A stretch of 5,757 nt of DNA from Anaerolineaceae bacterium (GCA_028714615.1 JAQTMA010000171.1:3078-8834); one strand, 5' to 3'. Positions 1 through 5,757 are shown, counted from the stretch's first letter. Made by a program: numbers and translations. Notes: generated from the sequence alone by a model not told the origin.

Positions 1-276
1 CGGCCGGATTCCGTCCAGTTCCAGCAGAGCATGTCAAACAACTCCCGCTCGATTGCCGATGCCGCCATCCAGATCGGCGTCGCGCAGACCATCTCCGCGC
101 AGGAAGCCACCGTTCTCCTGGATATCGTTCAAAACCAGGGCGGTTTGTTCTCCAACCCCTACCACCAGAGCCAAACCGCCTCGCTCGTCCGGCAGGGAAA
201 CGCCTGGAAGATCCGCAGCATGCCCTATCCTTACTGGTCGTTCGATATCCCCGCCAAACCAGCGCCGGCTCAATAA
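1..276 (+). CDS. C-terminal part of an unrecognised protein (5' end outside the window)
   Basis: The frame is open from the first base to a TAA at 274-276, giving 91 visible residues. An ATG at 31 is available, but the reading frame continues upstream of it without a stop and no Shine-Dalgarno sequence precedes it (the bases before it are CCAGCAGAGC). The gene therefore most likely begins outside the window and the ATG is internal Met. The visible part is helical and polar at first (SIADAAIQIGVAQTISAQEA), then has a Gly/Asn-rich turn, a probable beta strand (TASLVRQGNAWKI), a compact aromatic motif MPYPYW and a Pro/Ala-rich tail. The strand ending in 'WKI' resembles the last strand of NTF2-like or lipoprotein-type folds, but that is a weak impression. 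No membrane segment or catalytic motif is visible. No function is assigned. The -strand frame over the same bases is treated as a shadow. Confidence 0.7.
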   Translation, partial: RPDSVQFQQSMSNNSRSIADAAIQIGVAQTISAQEATVLLDIVQNQGGLFSNPYHQSQTASLVRQGNAWKIRSMPYPYWSFDIPAKPAPAQ

Positions 277-330
277 AATAGGATGAATTTTAGATTTTAG
301 ATTTCTGATTTTAGATTGAAGAACAAGAGC

Positions 331-413
331 TATCCGCTAATTACGCAAATTTTTTAAGAACATTTGCAAATAGGGTTTTATATAATTAGCGTCATTAGCG
401 AAATTTGCGGATA
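331..413. repeat. Inner inverted repeat of the element
   Basis: Positions 331-350 pair with 394-413 at 17 of 20 bases, with the outer seven perfect (TATCCGC against GCGGATA). This second hairpin begins directly inside the left outer arm but ends 50 nt short of the right one, so the nesting is asymmetric. The loop (351-393) is AT-rich and contains TATAAT at 381-386. Confidence 0.75.
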
Positions 414-459
414 AAGGATTCTTTATTCTTAAAATCTGTGAAATCTGTGTCATCTGTGG
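331..459. repeat. Three short arrays of a 9-nt unit (two on +, one on -)
   Basis: Array 1 (+) is AATTAGCGT, CATTAGCGA, AATTTGCGG at 384-392, 393-401 and 402-410. Array 2 (+) is AATCTGTGA, AATCTGTGT, CATCTGTGG at 433-441, 442-450 and 451-459. Array 3 (-) is AATTTGCGT then AATTAGCGG, read as the reverse complement of 343-351 and 334-342. All eight units fit the pattern (A/C)AT(T/C)(T/A)G(C/T)G followed by a variable base. Each array ends in GG followed by ATA or TTA. Motifs of this kind recur between genes in many environmental genomes as far as I recall; a genome search would be needed to show it here. Confidence 0.75.
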
Positions 460-478
460 TTACGCTCTTGTTCTTCAA

Positions 479-506
479 TCTAAAATCAAAAATCTAAAAT
501 CTAAAA
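479..506. repeat. 7-nt tandem units in the right arm (mirrored at 288-315)
   Basis: Four consecutive 7-mers make up most of the right outer arm: TCTAAAA, TCAAAAA, TCTAAAA, TCTAAAA. The left arm carries the same four units on the other strand at 288-315 (TTTTAGA, TTTTAGA, TTTCTGA, TTTTAGA). The second-from-inside unit is the one that differs in both arms, and the only arm mismatch lies within it. Both arms therefore share one tandem-repeat history. Confidence 0.7.
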
Positions 507-509
507 TTC

Positions 510-513
510 GGAG
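510..513 (+). promoter_or_regulatory. Ribosome binding site of the DUF5671-like gene
   Basis: GGAG ends 5 nt before the ATG at 519, which fixes the start of the membrane-protein gene. It is odd in that it directly touches the end of the 46-bp inverted-repeat arm. A transcript that included both arms would place this site at the foot of a long hairpin. Confidence 0.7.
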
Positions 514-518
514 TAACA

Positions 519-2450
519 ATGCGCACCATCCGCCGCCTCTATTTTTACGCAGTCGCCCTGGTCAGCCTCGAAGTCGTCGTCTGGGGCGTCATTGGATTGG
601 CGCGCACCGTCCTGGCCCAGAACCTGGTCGGCGGCCGCACCACCTCCCTCGCCCAGGCCCTCGCCCTGACCCTGGTCGGCGTCCCCGTCTTCCTCATCCA
701 CTGGACGGTGGCCCAACGCGACGCGCGGCGCGACCCCGAGGAACGCGCCTCCCAGGTCCGCGCACTCTTCTTCTACAGCGCCCTGCTCGGCCTGCTCATC
801 CCCATCGCCCAAAACGGCCTGGCGTTGCTCAACCGCCTGACCCTTTCCCTGTTCGGCCTCGATGGGACCCTGGCCTTCGTCGGCGGTTCGCAGATCTGGA
901 GCGATAACCTGGTCGCCATCCTCCTGAACGCCGGCGCGGCCTACTATTTGAACCGCCTGTTATCCGCCGATTGGGCTTCCGGCCTGGCGGACGAACATTT
1001 TCCGGACGTGCGCCGCCTGTATCGCTACGTCTGGCTGATTTACGGCCTGATCCTGACCGTATCCGGGGTGCAGCAGCTCCTGCGCTTCATGCTCTTCACT
1101 CCCAACGGAGTCGGCGGGAACCCTGGTTTCCGCCTGGCCAATGCCATTGCCCTGCTGCTCGTTGGGTTGCCGTTGTGGGTGGGCTGGGGACAGGCCATCC
1201 GGCGCTCGCTTTCCATTCCGGTCGAGCGCGAATCGCTGCTGCGCCTGGTGATCCTGTACCTGCTCGCCCTGGCCGCCGTCGGAACTGTGCTCAGCACCGC
1301 CGGCATCGTCCTGGCGACGCTCTTGCGCGTCGTCTTCGGTGAGGCGCTGTCCTTCTCTGAATTCCTGAGTGAGATCAGCACGCCCCTGTCGATTGCCGTC
1401 CCGCTCGCCGGCATCTGGGCCTACTACGGCCGCCAGCTCAACCGCGAAGTCGCCGCCATGTCCGAGGCGCCCCGCCGGGCTGGGCTGCGCCGTCTGTACA
1501 ACTACATCCTGGCTGCCTTTGGCTTCGCCGCTACCTTCCTCGCCCTCCAGCAGTTGCTGCGTTTTGTCATCGACACCTCGGTAGGCTCTTTGTTGTGGGG
1601 CGCGGTGCCCATCCGCCAGCTCTCCAACGCGCTGGCGGCCCTGGTCATCGGGCTGCCCTTGTGGTGGCTCACCTGGCAGCCGATGCAGTCCGAGGCGCGC
1701 GCCTCAGGTGCCGCCGGCGACCACGCCCGCCGGTCGCTCATCCGCAAGGCCTATCTCTACCTGGCGCTGTTCGCGATGGTCATAGGCGCCATGGTCAGCG
1801 GCGGCCAACTGGCTTACCAGGTGCTCACTCACCTGCTGGGCAGCCCCATCCCCTACTTCGCCAGCGACTCGCTCACCTGGCTGGTTACCTGCTTGCTCTT
1901 CCTGCTGTGGCTGGCATATTTCTGGCAGGTACTGCGCAGCGATAACCACATCTCCGAGCGCAGCCTGGCCGAGATGCACGCCGCCTTCCCGACCCTCTTG
2001 ATCGACCCGGGCGACGGCGCCTTTGCGAATGAGATCGCGGCTGCCGTCCGCCGCCACGCTCCCGACGTCCCGCTTACCCTGCAAACCCTGTCCTCCGCGG
2101 CGCCGTTCGAGGCGCAAGCCGCTTTCAAGGCGGTCATCCTGCCTGCCAGCCTGGCCGTCCACCCGCCCGAGGCGCTGGGTCGCTGGCTGGACGATTTCCC
2201 GGGCCGGCGCATCCTGGCGCCCGAGTCGGACGGTCAGGATGTGTGGCTGGGCGGACCCTCGCTCTCGCGCGGCGACCTGGCGCGCCAGGCAGCCATCGCC
2301 TTGCGCCAGATGGCCGAGGACCAGCCCCTGCACATCTCGCCCCCGGCCAACGCCTGGATGGTCACCGGATATATCCTGGGCGGGTTGTTCGGCCTCGAGC
2401 TGTTGGCCGTCCTCATCACCCTGGTGGCTTCCTCCATCTCCCGCCGCTGA
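519..2450 (+). CDS. Multi-pass membrane protein with three DUF5671-like units and a C-terminal soluble domain
   Basis: This is a 643-residue integral membrane protein built from a tandem repeat. The motif RRLYxY occurs at residues 5, 165 and 324, giving a period of about 160. Each unit has two halves of about two helices. The first half ends with a G(V/L)P-hydrophobic-W motif near residues 54, 216 and 378, and units 2 and 3 share QQLLRF at 185 and 344. The second half starts near 83, 243 and 410 with an aromatic (F/L)Y segment. This predicts about 12 membrane helices. Residues about 488-608 are a soluble, alternating strand/helix region (TLLIDPGDG, then FKAVILPASLAV, then a Gly-rich turn near WLGGP), followed by one last helix at about 612-636 and a C-terminal SRR. 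The sequence resembles the DUF5671 family common in Chloroflexota, whose function is unknown; the name is from memory of the motif. The start is supported by GGAG 5 nt upstream. No transport or catalytic motif was seen. It is codirectional with the exporter operon but separated by an apparent promoter. Confidence 0.9.
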   Translation: MRTIRRLYFYAVALVSLEVVVWGVIGLARTVLAQNLVGGRTTSLAQALALTLVGVPVFLIHWTVAQRDARRDPEERASQVRALFFYSALLGLLIPIAQNGLALLNRLTLSLFGLDGTLAFVGGSQIWSDNLVAILLNAGAAYYLNRLLSADWASGLADEHFPDVRRLYRYVWLIYGLILTVSGVQQLLRFMLFTPNGVGGNPGFRLANAIALLLVGLPLWVGWGQAIRRSLSIPVERESLLRLVILYLLALAAVGTVLSTAGIVLATLLRVVFGEALSFSEFLSEISTPLSIAVPLAGIWAYYGRQLNREVAAMSEAPRRAGLRRLYNYILAAFGFAATFLALQQLLRFVIDTSVGSLLWGAVPIRQLSNALAALVIGLPLWWLTWQPMQSEARASGAAGDHARRSLIRKAYLYLALFAMVIGAMVSGGQLAYQVLTHLLGSPIPYFASDSLTWLVTCLLFLLWLAYFWQVLRSDNHISERSLAEMHAAFPTLLIDPGDGAFANEIAAAVRRHAPDVPLTLQTLSSAAPFEAQAAFKAVILPASLAVHPPEALGRWLDDFPGRRILAPESDGQDVWLGGPSLSRGDLARQAAIALRQMAEDQPLHISPPANAWMVTGYILGGLFGLELLAVLITLVASSISRR

Positions 2451-2454
2451 TGGC

Positions 2455-2476
2455 ATCGTACCACCCGTGGTATGAT
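2455..2476. promoter_or_regulatory. Candidate operator: 22-bp palindrome over the exporter promoter
   Basis: A perfect core, TACCAC-CC-GTGGTA (2459-2472), is extended by one mismatch (G2458/T2473) and then by ATC on the left pairing with GAT on the right. This gives 10-bp arms matching at 9 of 10 with a 2-bp spacer. It lies in the 55-bp gap between the stop at 2450 and the ATG at 2506. No T-run follows, which argues against an intrinsic terminator. Its right half covers the extended -10 element, a typical place for a repressor dimer. The regulator's identity is unknown and no regulator gene is in the window. Confidence 0.5.
2468..2476 (+). promoter_or_regulatory. Candidate extended -10 promoter for the exporter operon
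   Basis: TGGTATGAT fits the extended -10 pattern TGn-TATAAT with one mismatch in the hexamer. Transcription would start near 2483, leaving a leader of about 23 nt that contains the ribosome binding site. No good -35 is present at the expected distance (TGATGG at 2448-2453), which extended -10 promoters can tolerate. Assigned from consensus only. Confidence 0.4.
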
Positions 2477-2495
2477 ATGGGTTGCATGCATTCAT

Positions 2496-2501
2496 GAGGA
2501 G
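2496..2501 (+). promoter_or_regulatory. Ribosome binding site that sets the ATPase start
   Basis: GAGGAG lies 4 nt before the ATG at 2506. The in-frame alternatives at 2482 (TTG) and 2494 (ATG) have no comparable site upstream, and the ATG at 2494 shares its G with this motif. The start at 2506 is therefore preferred; it also gives the usual short N-terminus (MPPILEIRDLVKKYG) of this ATPase family. Confidence 0.75.
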
Positions 2502-2505
2502 TCCG

Positions 2506-3450
2506 ATGCCCCCGATCCTTGAAATTCGCGACCTGGTCAAAAAATATGGCGATTTTACCGCAGTGAAAGGGATTTCCTTCGCTGTCGAAGAGGGTGAAAT
2601 CTTCAGCCTGCTCGGTCCGAACGGCGCCGGCAAGACCACCACCATTTCGGTCATTTCGACGCTCTACGCCCCCACCAGCGGCGACGCCTGCGTCGGCGGG
2701 CACTCCATTTCCAAAGAGCCGATGGCAGTGCGCCAGCTCATCGGCGTGGTGCCGCAGGAGCTGGCTCTCTACGAGGAGCTGACCGCCGGCGAGAACCTTT
2801 CCTTCTGGGGGCAAATGTACGGGCTGGGAGGCAAGCAGTTGAAAGCCCGCATCGCCGAGGTGCTCGATCAGATCGGACTGGCCGACAAAGCCGGCCAGCG
2901 TATCAAGACCTACTCGGGCGGCATGAAGCGGCGAGTCAACATCGGCGTCGGCCTCCTACACAAACCGCGCCTGCTCTTCATGGACGAGCCGACCGTCGGC
3001 ATCGATCCGCAGTCGCGCCGCGCTATCCTCGATTCGGTCAAAGAATTGAACCGGCAGGGCATGACCGTGCTCTACACCACCCACTATATGGAAGAAGCTC
3101 AAGAGCTCTCCAACCGGGTGGGTATCATCGACCACGGCGAGCTGATCGCGCTGGGCACCCAGGCCGAGCTTACCCGCCAGGTCGGCGAGAATGACGCGCT
3201 GCTCCTGCATCTCGGCGAAGGCGTGGACTCTGCAGCCCTGGTCGCGGCCTTGCGCGCGCTGCCCGGTGTGCTCAAAGCCGAGGTCAACGACCACACCATC
3301 ACCGTGATCGCCCCTGAAGCTGAGGAAATCCTGGCTCCTGCCATCACCCAGGCGAACGAACTGGGCCTGAAGATTCGCTCGGTCGAAATCCAGGAGCCCA
3401 ACCTGGAAACGGTTTTCCTGCACCTCACCGGTCGCGCTCTGCGCGACTAG
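2506..3450 (+). CDS. ABC-2 type exporter ATP-binding protein (DrrA/NatA-like)
   Basis: This 314-residue cytoplasmic ATPase should power the two permeases encoded next. All nucleotide-binding motifs are intact, counted from the ATG at 2506: A-loop Tyr14, Walker A GPNGAGKTT at 37-45, Q-loop Gln84, signature YSGGM at 136-140, Walker B LLFMDEP at 156-162 with catalytic Glu161, D-loop GIDPQSR at 165-171 and switch His193. Signature variant YSGGM in place of LSGGQ is usual in this subfamily. Residues about 228-314 form the DUF4162-like C-terminal region typical of drug and antibiotic exporter ATPases, ending in EPNLETVFLHLTGRALRD. The protein has no membrane segment and should act as a homodimer. 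It is the first gene of a three-gene operon; the next start is 8 nt after its stop. The overall family is certain; the substrate is not predictable. Confidence 0.96.
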   Translation: MPPILEIRDLVKKYGDFTAVKGISFAVEEGEIFSLLGPNGAGKTTTISVISTLYAPTSGDACVGGHSISKEPMAVRQLIGVVPQELALYEELTAGENLSFWGQMYGLGGKQLKARIAEVLDQIGLADKAGQRIKTYSGGMKRRVNIGVGLLHKPRLLFMDEPTVGIDPQSRRAILDSVKELNRQGMTVLYTTHYMEEAQELSNRVGIIDHGELIALGTQAELTRQVGENDALLLHLGEGVDSAALVAALRALPGVLKAEVNDHTITVIAPEAEEILAPAITQANELGLKIRSVEIQEPNLETVFLHLTGRALRD

Positions 3451-3458
3451 GCGGTCTC

Positions 3459-4709
3459 ATGAAAAAGATCTTTCTCATCGGCTGGAAAGACGTCACCCTG
3501 GCATTCCGCGACCGGGCTGCACTTGTCTTGATGCTGGCCGCGCCTTTCTTGCTCACCCTCGGCCTGGGTTTTGTCACCGGGCATTTTTCCGGCTCCAACA
3601 GCAGCGGGGTAAGCCACATTCCGGTGGCGCTGGTCAACCAGGATGGCGGCCAGCTCGGCAATACCCTGGTTGACTTGTTTCACTCGACCGATCTCGCCAA
3701 CCTGGTGACCGCTGTCACCCTGGCTGACCCGACCCTCGCCCGCCAGCAAGTGGATGCCGACCAGGTAGCCGCAGCCATCATCATCCCGGCCGGCTTCACC
3801 CGCAGCATCATCCCCGCCCCGGGCGGCAGCCAGACCGGACCCCTGGTGCAAATCCAACTGGTTATCAACCCAACCCGCCCGACCAGCGTTGGGGTGATCA
3901 CCACCATCCTGGAGCGCTTCCTGAGCCAGGTGGAGGTTGGGCGGGTCGCCGGGCAGGTAGCCGTCAGCCAGTTGATTGGCCAGGGACTGGTGCAACCCCA
4001 GCAGGCGCCCGCCATCGGCGCTCAAGTGGGCGCCCGCCTGGGCGGCCTGGCCGGCAACCCGGCCATCGCACTCAAGACCGATACCAGCGGGGAAGGTGTC
4101 GTCACGTTCGACGCCCTGGCCTTCATGGCGCCCGGCATGGCCTTGATGTTCCTGATGTTCACGGTCAGTCACGGGGGGCGCAGCCTGCTGGCCGAACGCA
4201 CCCAGGGCACCTTGCCGCGCTTGCTGGTGACGCCCACCCGCACCTCCCAGGTGTTGGGCGGCAAGCTGTTCGGCATCTTCCTGACCGGCGTCGCCCAGAT
4301 GTTGATCCTGATCGGCGCCAGCGCCCTCCTCTTCCAGCTCAATTGGGGCAGTCCGCTGCCGGTGCTGGTCCTGGTGCTGGCGGCCGTGGCCGGAGCGATG
4401 GGGTGGGGTATGTTGATCACCGCCTTGGCGCGTACCCCCGGGCAGGTGTCGACGGTCGGGTCGGCCCTCATGCTGACCTTCGGGATTTTAGGCGGCAGCT
4501 TCATCGACATAAGCCGCATGCCGGCGTTTTTCCAGGTGATCAGCAAAATGACTCCCAATGCCTGGGGGCTGGACGGTTTTCTCACCCTGACTCAGGGCGG
4601 CAGCCTGGCTGATATTCTCGGACCGGTGGCCGCATTGCTGGTGATGGGCGCCGTGTTGTTTGCTGCGGCAGTGCTGCTCATTAACCGCCGCGGAGTGATG
4701 CAAGCATGA
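3459..4709 (+). CDS. ABC-2 type exporter permease, first subunit
   Basis: This 416-residue membrane protein is one half of the export channel. After a short cytoplasmic N-terminus (IGWKDVTLAFRDR) comes TM1 at about 20-40, then a large external domain at about 43-215, then about five further helices (roughly 218-238, 268-292, 298-322, 331-349 and 385-408). The hallmark of the ABC-2 family, ERTQGTLPRLLVTPT at 246-260, lies in the cytoplasmic loop after TM2, where it contacts the ATPase. The conserved segment MTPNAWGLDGF at 363-373 precedes the last helix. Length is normal for permeases with a large ectodomain. The ATG is 8 nt after the ATPase stop, preceded by a weak purine-rich AGGCGG 4 nt upstream, so coupled translation is likely. 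The external domain has an Ala/Gly/Gln-rich helical stretch at about 160-200, whose role is unknown. Confidence 0.93.
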   Translation: MKKIFLIGWKDVTLAFRDRAALVLMLAAPFLLTLGLGFVTGHFSGSNSSGVSHIPVALVNQDGGQLGNTLVDLFHSTDLANLVTAVTLADPTLARQQVDADQVAAAIIIPAGFTRSIIPAPGGSQTGPLVQIQLVINPTRPTSVGVITTILERFLSQVEVGRVAGQVAVSQLIGQGLVQPQQAPAIGAQVGARLGGLAGNPAIALKTDTSGEGVVTFDALAFMAPGMALMFLMFTVSHGGRSLLAERTQGTLPRLLVTPTRTSQVLGGKLFGIFLTGVAQMLILIGASALLFQLNWGSPLPVLVLVLAAVAGAMGWGMLITALARTPGQVSTVGSALMLTFGILGGSFIDISRMPAFFQVISKMTPNAWGLDGFLTLTQGGSLADILGPVAALLVMGAVLFAAAVLLINRRGVMQA

Positions 4710-5757
4710 GCGCCAGTGGCCCGTTGAAAAAAATCATTGCCATCGCCCGGAAAGACCTGCTGATACGCTTCTCGAGCCCGTCCGAGTGGCTCTTCTTTCT
4801 GGTGCTGCCAATCGTCTTTACGGTGGTGCTGGCGGGGGGCACGGGCGCCTCCGGGGATAACCGCATCCGCCTGGTGGTCGTCGATCAAGCGCAATCGCCG
4901 CTCTCGACTGAATTGATCGCCGGGCTGGATCAATCGCAGGCGGTGCGCGCCGATGTGCAGACCGCCAGCCAGGCCGATAAGCTGTTCTCGCAGCGCCAGG
5001 TCTCCGCCGCGTTATATATCCCGGCCGGGTTCGACCTGGAGCACTTGCGCAGTGGGAAGCTCGAGCTGGACCTGCACCAGCAGCCCAATGCGCCTAACGC
5101 GCTGGTGGACTACCAGGCCGTGTCGGCCGTCATCAGTCGCATCAGCAGCAGCGTTGATATCGCCAATGGCAGCCTGGCGGTCGCGGAGGGCATTCAACCG
5201 TTCGCCTCGCAGAGCGCCAGGAACGCCTATTTCGATGCGGCCCTCAAAGCCGCACAAGTCCAGCTCGGCCAGGCGCCTGACCGCCTGGCGATCGTGCGTG
5301 GGAGCACGCCGGACCCGATCAAATACGACCCGCGGGCCAATTCCTCGGCCGGTCAGTTGATCACCTGGGTCTTCATCCCGTTGATCGGCATCTCCAGCCT
5401 GTTCGCCTACGAGCGGCAGAAAGGCACCCTGCGGCGCCTGCTTACCAGCCCCACCGAAAAGGCCACCTTCTTGCTGGGCACGATCACCGGCCAGGTGCTG
5501 ATCGCCCTGGTGCAGATGCTGCTACTGGTGGGTTTCGGCATCCTGGTGATGAAGATCAACTGGGGTGGCAACCTGCCTGGCCTGGCGGTCATGCTGGTCG
5601 CATCCGCTCTGGCGGCCGCCGCCCTGGGTACCGCTCTAGGCGCTTTCGTCAAAACCGAAGGCCAGGCCAATGGCCTGAGCATTCTGTTCGGCATGGTGAT
5701 GGCTTTGCTGGGCGGCTGTTGGTACCCCATCGAGCTCTTCCCCCAATTTGTGCGCAC
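4706..5757 (+). CDS. ABC-2 type exporter permease, second subunit (3' end outside the window)
   Basis: The ATG at 4706-4708 overlaps the TGA of the first permease (4707-4709) in an ATGA junction, a classic sign of coupled translation. GGAG at 4692-4695 lies 10 nt upstream. The frame stays open to the window edge for 350 codons. The plan matches its neighbour: cytoplasmic IARKDLLIRFSSPSEW, TM1 at about 28-45, an external domain at about 48-212, TM2 at about 215-234, the coupling motif YERQKGTLRRLLTSPT at 235-250, helices at about 256-282, 290-313 and 322-339, then GGCWYPIELFP at 336-346. By comparison with the first permease, about 55-60 residues including the last helix are missing beyond the edge. 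It resembles its neighbour most from the coupling motif onward, including INWG near 284 against LNWG near 294, so the pair probably arose by duplication and works as a heterodimer. Confidence 0.93.
   Translation, partial: MSASGPLKKIIAIARKDLLIRFSSPSEWLFFLVLPIVFTVVLAGGTGASGDNRIRLVVVDQAQSPLSTELIAGLDQSQAVRADVQTASQADKLFSQRQVSAALYIPAGFDLEHLRSGKLELDLHQQPNAPNALVDYQAVSAVISRISSSVDIANGSLAVAEGIQPFASQSARNAYFDAALKAAQVQLGQAPDRLAIVRGSTPDPIKYDPRANSSAGQLITWVFIPLIGISSLFAYERQKGTLRRLLTSPTEKATFLLGTITGQVLIALVQMLLLVGFGILVMKINWGGNLPGLAVMLVASALAAAALGTALGAFVKTEGQANGLSILFGMVMALLGGCWYPIELFPQFVR

Larger units (their letters stand above)
285..509. repeat. 225-bp AT-rich nested inverted-repeat element (MITE-like or intergenic repeat)
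   Basis: Arms 285-330 and 464-509 are reverse complements over 46 bp with a single mismatch (C305 opposite A489). They enclose a 133-bp core with its own inverted repeat. Hand-counted GC is 64 of 225 (about 28%), against clearly GC-rich genes on both sides. The element starts 8 nt after the upstream stop codon and ends directly before the GGAG of the next gene, so it fills the intergenic space. It contains no ORF of note and no transposase. No convincing target-site duplication was found (left flank AATAGGAT, right flank GGAGTAAC). It could be a non-autonomous mobile element, a dispersed intergenic repeat of the kind seen in many environmental bacterial genomes, or a structured RNA or cruciform. 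The structure is directly visible; the role is not known. Confidence 0.9.

Noticed and set aside
364..386. Possible promoter inside the repeat: TTGCAA at 364-369 and TATAAT at 381-386
   Set aside because: The -10 match is perfect but the spacing is only 11 nt, and the sequence at the proper -35 distance (GAACAT) is poor. In a 28% GC stretch such a -10 match is likely by chance. It stays possible but unsupported.
285..509. The inverted repeat as an intrinsic terminator for the upstream gene
   Set aside because: The arms are AT-rich and the arms are 133 bases apart, and no GC-rich stem followed by a T-run is present. It could still affect transcription, but it does not fit the terminator model.
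2482..2505. Upstream starts for the ATPase at TTG 2482 or ATG 2494
   Set aside because: TTG 2482 lies at the predicted transcription start and has no ribosome binding site, and ATG 2494 overlaps the GAGGAG that serves the ATG at 2506. The extra residues are not typical of the family.
1704..2654. A 316-codon open frame on the - strand across the membrane-protein gene and the exporter promoter
   Set aside because: It is opposite a gene with clear membrane-protein repeats, has low-complexity Gly/Gln/Arg-rich composition, spans the intergenic control region, and has no recognisable domain. Long antisense frames are expected in GC-rich DNA.
2911..2925. Non-canonical ABC signature (YSGGM in place of LSGGQ) as a sign of an inactive ATPase
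   Set aside because: This variant is common in DrrA/NatA-type exporters, and Walker A, Walker B with its Glu, the Q-loop and the switch His are all intact.
3447..4172. A 241-codon open frame on the - strand across the first permease
   Set aside because: The composition is Gly/Gln/Asp/His-rich without domain motifs, and the + strand gene has the full ABC-2 permease signature. It is a shadow.
4953..5360. A 135-codon + strand open frame inside the second permease region
   Set aside because: It is Arg/Ser/Pro-rich and out of frame with the permease that runs from 4706 to the edge, which carries the conserved ABC-2 motifs on both sides of it.

Overview
The window is GC-rich, tightly packed coding DNA on the + strand, broken by one AT-rich repeat block. 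The multi-repeat membrane protein, the ABC exporter and the style of the intergenic repeat all fit an environmental member of the Chloroflexota (Anaerolineae-like). That assignment is a judgement from general appearance; no rRNA or marker gene is present. No tRNA, CRISPR array, transposase or phage gene was seen.

Layout. (1) Positions 1-276 hold the last 91 codons of a gene that begins upstream; its function is not recognised. (2) Positions 277-518 are non-coding and almost filled by a 225-bp element at about 28% GC (hand count). It has two nearly perfect 46-bp inverted arms around a second, weaker inverted repeat. Its arms are built of 7-nt units and its core of 9-nt units. The element starts 8 nt after the upstream stop codon and ends right against the Shine-Dalgarno sequence of the next gene. 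(3) Positions 519-2450 encode a 643-residue integral membrane protein. It has three copies of a roughly 160-residue DUF5671-like unit, then a soluble domain and a last membrane helix. (4) Positions 2451-2505 are a compact control region: a 22-bp palindrome overlaps an extended -10 promoter, followed by a strong ribosome binding site. (5) Positions 2506-5757 are an exporter operon: an ABC ATPase of the DrrA/NatA type with a C-terminal DUF4162-like region, then two ABC-2 permeases that resemble each other. The second permease overlaps the first by 4 nt and runs off the right edge.

How the genes work together. The ATPase and the two permeases should form one complete type ABC-2 exporter, with the ATPase as a homodimer energising a permease heterodimer. 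Gene order matches ATPase-permease-permease exporters such as Bacillus LnrLMN. The substrate cannot be read from the sequence; drugs, lipophilic antibiotics, lipids or polymers are all possible. The palindrome over the promoter suggests a repressor controls the operon. The DUF5671-like protein lies upstream in the same direction, but the exporter seems to have its own promoter, so a functional link is unproven.

The most unusual feature is the nested intergenic repeat. The exporter itself is ordinary, and I do not see strong evidence for a wholly new biological system here.
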